Source of the DNA: Aquarana catesbeiana
Lineage: Eukaryota; Chordata; Amphibia; Anura; Ranidae
NCBI RefSeq assembly: GCF_042186555.1
Contig: NC_133326.1
Span: forward strand, 96,832,144 to 96,896,143
Reading direction: 5' to 3'
DNA: 64,000 nucleotides
The translations under genes were made by a program, and so were the position numbers. Below are positions 56,546 to 64,000 of this stretch, piece by piece (position 1 is the stretch's first letter; each line of letters opens with the position of its first letter). The notes under the pieces are model-generated. The model was not told where the DNA came from. It made no database searches and was given only the letters and a program-made list of their open reading frames with translations.

Positions 56546-56928
56546 ATGTGTTTGTGTCCTATTTCCTGTTTAATTTCTTGTCCATTGACATGCTCAAAAA
56601 ACAACTCTTTCAAATTTATTACAAATAATAAATAAGAAAACCTCTCCAAACTCACCATGCCCGTTTCTGTCTTCTTAAATTACCATCGTCTCCAAAATTG
56701 ATCTTGGAGCTTATGTCAACTAGTTTGAATCGGTGTACACAATAAAAAGTAACTGCAACCAAGGCAAAGTGGTGAAGTTTTGCATGTATTAAATTTGTGA
56801 AGGGATGTTTATGTTGCTCAAGGCAACAAGTCAGGCGCCGACCCTTATTGGTGAAAATTGAATTGGTTGCCATGAGCAACAATTTGCTTTTGGACACTTG
56901 CATACATCAGTGTGTGTATTAAACCATG

Positions 56929-57436
56929 TTAAAGGTGAAGTATGGCCAAAGCTCTTCTGGCCATACTTCTTTGTGGGTCATAGGAGTGCACTTGGTTCTA
57001 CACTCCTGTGACCCAGATTCAGCCGACAGCGGACTAATGCCCACTGTCGGCTGATGTCACAGAGCCAGTCAGGGATCTGAACAATGTTGGATCCATCCAG
57101 ATGCCTGACCAGCAGCTGGCTCCGCATCTAGGCGCACCGCTAATGGCCTGAGCCAGCCGCTCCCACCACAACCTGGTGCTCCATTGAGCGCTGGTGGGGC
57201 AGCGCAGAGTCGGTGACTGACAAGTCATCAGCTCTCTGCTCACAGAAGCCTGAGAACTGAGCGATCAACAGTCTTTGTTTGTTCCTAACTCGGTCTTAGA
57301 GGCGGGGATAGAAAGATGTAGGATTGGACAAATGCTGCATCATCCTAGGTGAGTATGTGTATGTGTTTTGTTTTTTTTGTTTTTTGTTTTTTGTTTTTTT
57401 TTTTGTTTTTTTTAAAAACGCCACTTCTGTTTTAAA
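56929..57436. mobile_element. MITE (same family as 36296-36761)
   Basis: It starts ttaaaggtgaagtatggcca, ends cgccacttctgttttaaag and has the inner stem tatggccaaagctcttctgg / ccatacttc. It shares cactcctgtgaccc and gtcggctgatgtcac with the other two copies. Confidence 0.7.
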
Positions 57437-57834
57437 GTAACATTTACTACTGTAAAATGTAACTTTTATTGTAAAAAGAAAAATCAAGAAATTGTGTATG
57501 CTTTGTTTTTTAAAGTGATCTTTTCCTAAGCCAATTAGCTACTAACAGGTTCTAACAGGTTCTTTGGGACTGAAATGATGCAAAGTACTGTATTTGTATA
57601 TGTTTTGATAGTGTACTAAACCAATTCAGTACTATGATTGTCTAGCTTAGTCAGATGTAAAAAAACTATATAAAATACATGTTTTTTCTTTTGCTTTTTG
57701 TGTATCTGCTTTTAGGATGAGCTAGTAGCTGTAGAGATCTGTAGTTGTAAAGCAGTTCCTAACAGACTGCTATGACATTTGGATTGCTTTTTTGTGCTGT
57801 ATTAAGTGAACACATTATTTTACACACTCCACAG

Positions 57835-58083
57835 AAAGCAGACGCCTTACCCGCTGCCCCTTACCTTTCTCTGCCGTCTGAAACAAACACTGCAAGTTCA
57901 ACTGCTGCTGTAAATCCTAATGTAAATCTAAGTAATGTCAGATTGGAGGATCCAAACCCTGCCCCATACAGCTCTTACCAAGCACAAGCTGGCCCAATGC
58001 GATCACCAAACACTGAGGCAGCTCACATAATGCTAAGAGACCAAGAGCCTTCATCTTTACCTGTGCACATAGATCCAGCAAAG
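57835..58083 (+). CDS. tjp1: tjp1 alternative alpha exon
   Basis: It begins after CTCCACAG and ends before GTACCT; 249 nt, exactly 83 codons and phase 0 on both sides, so skipping it keeps the frame. It reads KADALPAAPYLSLPSETNTA, SSTAAVNPNVNLSNVRLEDP and, later, EAAHIMLRDQEPSSLPVHID. This corresponds to the 80-residue alpha segment of mammalian ZO-1. The alpha+ form is typical of mature epithelia; the alpha- form is reported in endothelium and some specialised junctions. The donor (GTACCT) is poor and the acceptor tract is broken by purines, as expected of a regulated cassette. Confidence 0.94.
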
Positions 58084-58585
58084 GTACCTGTGCTACATTG
58101 TTGCACCAGTCTGTTCTACTTCCAGTCATACTTGCATCTGAGATTCTTCTTTCTTTAACACCTTCTTCTTTAACCTTGCTTTACTGATGGTACCTGAAAT
58201 ACGACACTGTATTGGTCAGGTGCCTGCAGTAACAAAGGTAGTCAATAAATTGACATTGGAAATTTGGAGCAGTTCACTATGCTGCATCTAAATCAACTGG
58301 GGTTTACTTTGCTTTTTTCTTGCATGGCTTTCCAGTACTGCATGCCTTCCTTACCAACTTCATATACCAACCAACTTGCTATAAATGTTGTCTTTTATGT
58401 TGCAAAAATCATGTTGCTGAAAACCTAACATGTTTTTCCATTTAACATGTTTCCAGCACTGCTTCACACTTGGAAATTCTGCATGTTTGCTGCCATCCTG
58501 TGGCTGGTGCTTTGATGTGATTTGATTTCTATTATCCTGTGCTTTTGTTCTGGTTGTTAACCCAAGGCTTTCTTTTATCATGCAG

Positions 58586-59458
58586 GTTTTCAGAAAAGAG
58601 CCATATTCTGTGGAAGATAATCCCAGGCACAACTACTTGGTGAAACAACAAGTGCTTAGCCATCAGAGACCAGAGAAAGAAAGCAACCTGAACTTTGATG
58701 CCCTTCCATCCTATGCAGAAAAACCAATGAGTAGAGAGTTTGATACGTCTTACAGATATGAATCTGCTTCAGAATACGTGGATCCATACCCTCATGGCTA
58801 TGATCCTCGAATACATAGTGATGATCATGTGCCTACTTATGATGAACAGTGGGGTTATTATGATGATAAGCAGCCGTATTCATCCAGGTCGCAGTTTGAG
58901 GGTAAGCATAGGGACTTCAGTGTGAGGCAGCACTCAGAAGAAAGCCTTGAACGCAGCTACTTTCCACAACAGCCTCGTTTTGAAGAGCCTCCTCCTGTTG
59001 CCTACGACAATCGACCTCGACCAGCTAAAAACTACAAAGCACCCCAGCTACTATATGAGGAGCCCGCTCCTGCAGAATATGATATGCATATGCGTTATAA
59101 ACCAGAGCCTCAAAGCTTTCCTTCTGTACCCACCTCTAGGGCTGCTGAAACTAAACCATATTTTGATCCACATCCAAGAGGCTATGACCATAGTCCTTCC
59201 CAGGGATTTAATGCAAAACAAGGGCAATATGATCTTTCTCCTAGAGAAACCATGCCTCCTCCTCCTCCTACTCAGATGAAGTCTGACCTTCTGCCAACCA
59301 ACAGTAAACCTGTTCCTGCACCAGCCTCTGTGAGTGAAGATGATGATGACCCAGCCATGAAACCACAGTCTGTTCTTACCAGAGTCAAAATGTTTGAGAA
59401 CAAGAGAACGGTTCAAGGAGAAAAGAACAAGGACATTAATGATGTATCTGTTTTAAAG
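58586..59458 (+). CDS. tjp1: tjp1 large exon: proline-rich region
   Basis: It begins after TTATCATGCAG and ends before GTACCC; 873 nt, 291 codons, phase 0 on both sides. It starts VFRKEPYSVEDNPRHNYLVK and contains YDEQWGYYDDKQPYSSRSQF, FEEPPPVAYDNRPRP, a PPPPPT run and DDDDPAMKPQSVLTRVKMFE. The last stretch, with FENKR, begins the actin-binding region and is highly conserved; the tyrosine- and proline-rich middle is divergent, as in other vertebrates. No folded domain is expected. The donor is as weak as that of the alpha exon. Confidence 0.95.
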
Positions 59459-59505
59459 GTACCCAATAGGTTTATTCAGTTATACATTCATAGCAGGCAA
59501 TCAAT

Positions 59506-59784
59506 GGGGTTGATTTACTAAAGGCAAGTATACTATGCACTGCAAGTGCACTTGTTTCAGAGCTTAGTAAATGAGGTAAAATTCAGTTTGTAAATAATAC
59601 TCAATCACATGCATGGAAAATTAAAAAAAACAGCAATGTTGCTTGCACGTGATTGGATGATAGAAATCAGTAGAGCTTCCCCTCATTTCAGAGCTTCCCC
59701 TCAGATCTAGAGCAACTGCTGTTGCAGTACACTTCCAAGTGCACTTTCAGTGCACAGTACATTTGTCTTTAGTAAATCAACCTC
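59506..59784. mobile_element. MITE just after a tjp1 donor site
   Basis: ggttgatttactaaaggcaa at the left is mirrored by gtctttagtaaatcaacc at the right; inner gcactgcaagtgcac pairs with agtgcactttcagtgc. It begins 48 bp after the exon end at 59458. Its ends resemble 56366-56545. Confidence 0.8.
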
Positions 59785-59801
59785 AATGTGTTACACTGGT
59801 C

Positions 59802-60100
59802 TAAGGCTAGGTTTACATCTGTGCAGGTAATTGCTGCTGTGGGACTGCACCCGTTTCTGCAGCCGCAAACATCTGCACAGAATAGTACTGGAGATATGTG
59901 TGGATGCCAGTAATCTTAAAGGCACACCGCACGTACTGGGATCCACACTGCAGTTCCTGTGTGGGCTGCGATTCCAAAAAATGGAGCCAGGACCTTTTGC
60001 CTGCATTTCAGGAGGCACAACAGCCCAATCAAATGAATGGGCTGCCATGCCAGTGCAAAACACTGCTTGCAAGAGCTGCATTAGTGTGAACCAGGCCTTA
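59802..60100. mobile_element. MITE with ends TAAGGCTAGGTTTACA
   Basis: taaggctaggtttacat at the left and tgtgaaccaggcctta at the right are imperfect mirrors. The body has stems ctgctgtgggactgcacccg and a repeated ccacactgcagttcctg. It belongs to the same broad group as 47689-48056 and 52681-52942 (ends ..TTCACAC..). Confidence 0.65.
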
Positions 60101-60584
60101 AGGCTTTTATTTTTTATTTTTTTTTGTTTCTGGCTTAGTCTTCTCTAATACCTGTACACAACACAAATATATGGATATATGACATATGGATATATGACAT
60201 ATGTATATTGGTTGCCTTTGGCAGTATAAAAATTGAAATAATGCACTGCATGTCATTTCTCCTCTTGGTAGAAAAGACAGTTGAACTGGCATTTTCACAC
60301 CTTTCACACAAGCTTGCTTTTACTTGCATTCACAGCTTTATTAACTTTTGACAGATTTCTTGGGGGAAACCTTTTATGAAGAGGAAACTAAATTTAAAGA
60401 CTCAATGTGCTTTAAAAGCTCTTTCAGTGTAATATTATCATATATATTATATATATATTTTCGATCGATATAGATATATTTATTTATTTTTTTTTTTTTA
60501 ACATGCCTTTTCTGTAGGGTCATCTGTTTTAATTTTTGACTTTGTAAGTTTGTCGCTAACAAAATTTTATTTTTTCTATTCTAG

Positions 60585-60679
60585 GCTCCAGAAGTTGCAC
60601 CCAAACCAATAACTGTTCCAGTAACTGCATCTAAAGCTGCTCCACTGCCTCATTATGATCAAGAAAAGCCTACTTATCG
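60585..60679 (+). CDS. tjp1: tjp1 exon: actin-binding region, short
   Basis: It begins after TCTATTCTAG and ends before GTAAGG; 95 nt. It reads APEVAPKPITVPVTASKAAP and LPHYDQEKPTYR, with the last Arg split CG|T. The middle is poorly conserved, but PPEVA.KP and the ending YR before VPEPQKPQL fit the ZO-1 actin-binding region. Confidence 0.92.
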
Positions 60680-61167
60680 GTAAGGAGGAGATAAACAAGT
60701 CTTCACAAAGTTCCTTTGCTATTTAAATGAAAATGGCTACGGACGCACACATGCATATTCTATAACTGCTTTTATTTTTGCTGCTAATGATATTTTTTAC
60801 CTCCGTGACTTATGAGAACTGTGGAGAGATCAGTCACCAGCTAAGTGAATGAATGTGCGATCCACTAAAGGGAGTTCATGCTTGCTTGATAAGTACCTCT
60901 TTTCTATTTTATCTGGTTGCTTTTAAACATGTTATTTCAGTCGCTCATCACATGGAGATATCTGTTTGATATATATGATAGACTTTTTTTTTTTTTTTTG
61001 AGAGTTCTGATGCATATTTCCTTTTGTCATGGAGTGATAATGATGCAATTTTCCTAAATATAAAGAAGTTCTTTAGGAAACGCTAGTGTTTACCTTCTTG
61101 CCACTATAATATGTAGACCTCCTTCTTTAAATTTTATGGAAGGTTGAGCTATAAATACAGTCTGGGA

Positions 61168-61597
61168 CAGGGGTCTCCAGACTTTCAAATAAAGGGCCAG
61201 TTTACTGCCCTTCAAATATTAGGGAGGCCAGACTGTGGCCAGTGGGAGTAAAAAGTACCCTGGCATCGGTGAGAGTAAACAATGCCATAGGCCTGGTGGT
61301 CATTGGGAGTAAAAAAAAAAAATACATTATTGGTGTCAGTTGGAGGAATAGTACACCATCATTGGTGTCAGTGGGAGAATTAGTTCCCTGTCTCTTGTGT
61401 CAGTGGGAGGAATAGTGCCTCATTGGTCAAAGGGAGGAAAAGTGACCCATCGTTGGTGTCAGTGGGAGGAATACTGCCTCCATATTGGCATCAGTGGAAG
61501 GAATAGTGCCCATCCTTTGTGTCACTGGAAGGAATAGTGCCCCAAGGGCCAGATAAAGGCAAGCAAAGGTTCACATCCACAGTTTGGAGACTCCCTG
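61168..61597. mobile_element. hAT-like element with internal minisatellite
   Basis: The ends caggggtctccagactttc and cagtttggagactccctg are mirrors, with agggccag near both ends. Between them lie about seven worn copies of a unit of 30-45 bp (ggtgtcagtgggaggaatag plus tgcccatcatt). Target duplications are not clear. The family is inferred from CAGGGGT ends. Confidence 0.65.
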
Positions 61598-61695
61598 GTT
61601 TAGACCCACACAATAACAGCCCCTTCTGAGGAGTGCTGGCTTGCAATATCTACAGCATGGGTACATGTAGATTGTGCTTTCATGGTGCAGGATCT

Positions 61696-62031
61696 TTCTA
61701 AAGGCTTCCATACACAGCTCAAGATTTGGCCAATTCATACTGAATCGGCCAGAGTTTAAGCTCTGGCACCACCCATCTCAACCAAAGTTGATTTGTTCAG
61801 TCGACTTTTGTAGTAGTAGCTGGGTGGAAAATTGACAGCCAAACAGGTGCAGTCACTGTTTGGGTATTTAGGGTTTTGGGTACCGGCTATCAGAATACAG
61901 TAATTGCCAGGAGAGATTCGTCCATCTGCTCTGTTTGGTGTGGATGGAGGAATCTGTTGCTTTTTCTTTCATTCAACCTGCTGACTGAACAAAAGCAATC
62001 ATATACATATATGGCCAGCTTTGGTCACTTG
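61696..62031. mobile_element. MITE with ends AAAGGCTTCCATACACA
   Basis: aaaggcttccatacacagct at the left is a weak mirror of catatatggccagcttt at the right; aattcatactgaatcggcc is an inner stem. No coding potential was seen. Confidence 0.5.
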
Positions 62032-62186
62032 TCCAACTTTACAAGCCCGGATCACACCTAGTCCTCTGTTGTTCATTCCTCTGAGAACATTAAAGAATTA
62101 TACAAATAGTTAATTTCAGTGCTAACATTCTGCTTGTGCATTTCACACGAGTTATTGTATTTCATTATTTGTTTTATTTGTTTCAG

Positions 62187-62411
62187 TGTACCCGAACCTC
62201 AGAAACCTCAATTGATGCCACCAGAAGATATAGTTCGTGCTAACAATTATGATCCTGAAGAAGATGAGGAATATTATCGGAAGCAGCTGTCTTACTTTGA
62301 TCGTAGAAACTTTGACAAGCCCACTACTGCTGTTCCTACAAACATCCTCCCTGAACCTTCTAAACCTGGACAGTCTCAGAGCCAAGTTAGCTTTAACAGC
62401 TACCCCTCCAA
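62187..62411 (+). CDS. tjp1: tjp1 exon: actin-binding region
   Basis: It begins after TTTGTTTCAG and ends before GTACGT; 225 nt. It reads VPEPQKPQLMPPEDIVRANN, YDPEEDEEYYRKQLSYFDRR and NFDKPTTAVPTNILPEPSKP and ends SYPSK, with the Lys codon split AA|G. It lies in the F-actin-binding region of ZO-1. The exon or exons that follow, including ZU5, are beyond the window. Confidence 0.95.
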
Positions 62412-63294
62412 GTACGTTCTGACATGCTGCACTTGTCTCTCTCTGACCTCTTCATTGCACCTACATCCTGACCCTTTGCAGTGAAAGACGTAGCACCTCA
62501 TGTGTGAAAGCTGTACTTGTGACTTTACTCTTATCTAATGTGTGCTGGGAAGATGGGGCTTCTCTAACGTGTTGTGCTGTCACATGCGTTTGTAATGAAA
62601 TCATACACTGCAGGTGTATGGATACTTTAAGCACAAGGTGGCAAAGGCTAATTGGCAAACTTACAATCCTCTTAAAGTAGATAACCTATAATTATTTCTA
62701 TCTTGCCAAATTTATAGTGTAGGATCCCTCCTTTTCCATTTAAAAGAAAGATTATAAACCTAGATAGTTTCCATTTAAAAAAAAAAAAATCTATAGTAGT
62801 CTGTATAATAAGCTATTATACACTGCAGTGTATATTCAGTTGCCATGCTAGACTATTAACTATAAGTAATTGTTACTGCTGAAGTGCAATAATGAAATGG
62901 CTGCTTTTAAATAACTGTAAATCTGTAACAAAGATAACCTTTTTAAATGCTGGTTGTGGTTTCTTTTACAGGCTGGCTCCTACATTTCTTTAATACAGTT
63001 AATTTAATTTAGTTAAACCAGGGAGTACATGATTACAGTAAATAACTACAATTAAAAAGTTATTCCTACAGTTATCTGACATATTTATAGGGCACAAATG
63101 GACAGGAATATGTGGACTTCAGATAATACCCTAAGCAATTAAAGCACTTTATTACATGCCTTATTTTTGCATGACCTGTATACTGTCTCATAAACCTCTC
63201 TTGAATAATTGTTTTGGTTTGTTTTGGAGATTACATCTAGGTTATAATACTCACTTTCACACCTGCTTTTCCGATGGATTAAATACTGGGTGCA

Positions 63295-63297
<3 letters not shown>

Positions 63298-63345
<48 letters not shown>
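63298..63345 (+). repeat. (TG)n microsatellite
   Basis: About 23 TG units lie in the intron after the exon at 62187-62411. Confidence 0.97.
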
Positions 63346-63348
<3 letters not shown>

Positions 63349-63429
63349 GTATGCCTCAGAGTGTTTGTATTTTAGGGATTCAATGTGTCTTTAAAAAAAT
63401 AGTCTACAATTATATTCACCCTTTAGAGA

Positions 63430-63742
63430 CTAACGCCTAATACACACTAGTTTTTTTTTCGTACAACCCAAGGAGCTGAAAGGAAAAAAAAAGACTGAAA
63501 GCTCAGGTTGGAGCCGCTGTTCCAACTATCTGATGTTAGTACAGCGATCTGCCTGTTGAGCTGTGGATGCCATTGGCTGAGAGCACTGATTGGGAGCCGA
63601 TCGGCGGACTTTTTTTGGTTGTGCCCTTTCCGTCGACCAGCTTCTGTCCAACCGGCTGCAGTACACTCAGGCCGAATGTCGGTCAGTTTCTATTGAACCA
63701 GCTGTTGCCGCCCAACATTTGGCCCATGTGTACTAGGCTTTA
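63430..63742. mobile_element. MITE with ends GCCTAATACACACTAG
   Basis: cgcctaatacacactagt at the left and catgtgtactaggcttta at the right are mirrors. Inner parts include gctgaaaggaaaaa and ccgatcggcgga words. It belongs to the same tacacac-ended type as 51536-51976. Confidence 0.65.
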
Positions 63743-64000
63743 AAGTAGAACTAAAGGCACAGCTTTTGTATAGATTAAGGGAGGGTTATAACCCCTGTCA
63801 GTTTTTTACTCTTCTGTTTCCCAATGGGGAGATTGTTGTTCACTTCCTGTCCCATAGCCAAAGCAAGAAGTGATAGGAAGTCCCTGATTGTCACTAGAAC
63901 TTGTATCCTCATTGTAAGCCTTCCCTCTGTTCCTGTTCTGGTGACAACCCAAAATTTGGGATTTTCTTTCACTTTTCTCAGTGATAATGATAAGATAATT
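63743..64000. mobile_element. Left part of another TTTAAAG-type MITE (cut by window edge)
   Basis: It starts tttaaagtagaactaaaggc, followed by cacttcctgtcccatagcca and a mirror-like aagaagtgataggaagt. The right end is outside the window. Confidence 0.45.

Larger units (their letters stand above)
1..64000 (+). other. tjp1: tjp1 (ZO-1) gene body, partial at both ends
   Basis: Seventeen exons spread over 11154-62411 translate, in order and without a frame break, into a protein that matches vertebrate ZO-1 from late PDZ2 to the actin-binding region. All introns are GT-AG and every split codon rejoins correctly. Before 11154 the DNA is intron, because PDZ1 and most of PDZ2 are absent. After 62411 it is the intron before the C-terminal exons (the last codon is split AA|G). 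Introns range from 364 bp (between 50720 and 51085) to 10.7 kb (between 16321 and 27067) and are mostly transposon DNA. The paralogs ZO-2 and ZO-3 lack the alpha segment seen at 57835-58083, which supports ZO-1. No promoter or polyadenylation site of the gene is in the window. Confidence 0.95.

Overview
The window is vertebrate genomic DNA, most likely from a frog and probably a ranoid. The host gene is TJP1/ZO-1, read on the + strand. Its introns hold Tc1/mariner, piggyBac-like (TTAA), hAT-like, L1/Tx1-like and L2/CR1-like elements plus many palindromic MITEs of kinds I associate with anuran genomes. The species call rests on remembered repeat families and is an inference; the gene call rests directly on the translated exons.

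Gene layout. Seventeen exons can be placed with GT-AG borders and matching codon phase: 11154-11322, 16177-16321, 27067-27200, 31095-31200, 32925-33075, 37207-37315, 39115-39334, 40808-40992, 46845-46940, 50638-50720, 51085-51295, 53966-54066, 54584-54931, 57835-58083, 58586-59458, 60585-60679 and 62187-62411. Together they are 3,500 nt, about 1,166 codons with no stop. They run from the last part of PDZ2 through the linker, PDZ3, SH3, U5/hook, guanylate-kinase-like (GuK) domain, U6/acidic region, the alternatively spliced alpha exon, the proline-rich region and into the actin-binding region. The N-terminus, PDZ1, most of PDZ2, the C-terminal exons and the ZU5 domain lie outside. The protein is a cytoplasmic scaffold under tight junctions: PDZ1 binds claudins, PDZ2 binds ZO-2/ZO-3, PDZ3 binds JAM-A, the GuK/U6 region binds occludin and the C-terminal half binds F-actin.

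Introns. 1-9719 is a stack of nested insertions. A foldback element was entered by a Tc1 transposon. The Tc1 was entered by an 8-kb L1/Tx1-like LINE flanked by a 15-bp duplication. The LINE was then entered by a 436-bp hairpin element, also with a 15-bp duplication. 11761-13675 and 15280-18660 hold several foldback MITEs. 18769-24712 is a TTAA-flanked piggyBac-like element that has lost its catalytic core. 26563-27009 is an L2 tail, 27625-28669 a second TTAA element, and 29525-31051 a Tc1 copy ending about 44 bp before an exon. 41396-43116 is another Tc1 copy, carrying a small hAT-type MITE. 43449-45927 is a very large inverted repeat with arms of about 860 bp. 47497-50410 is a decayed LINE. 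51536-52942 and 56366-63742 hold further MITEs with long terminal palindromes.

Most unusual signal. Several unrelated-looking short elements share an imperfect hammerhead-ribozyme-like core (CUGAUGA or a variant, a short stem-loop, then GAAACGCGT or a variant). Two are followed by AATAAA-type tails, and three carry an inverted copy of their own tail or of the whole unit. Two of the units have 15-bp target-site duplications. This suggests one family of hammerhead-bearing, possibly Penelope-like, non-autonomous retroelements.

Intron stretches not listed as features (9720-10370, 13676-15280, 19.1-19.6 kb inside the piggyBac element, 25210-26560, 28670-29520, 32080-32920, 33080-33700, 34760-36290, 37320-37960, 39335-40800, 46160-46840, 62420-63290) were read. 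Apart from short homopolymers, low-complexity DNA and unassigned repeat debris, nothing in them could be supported.
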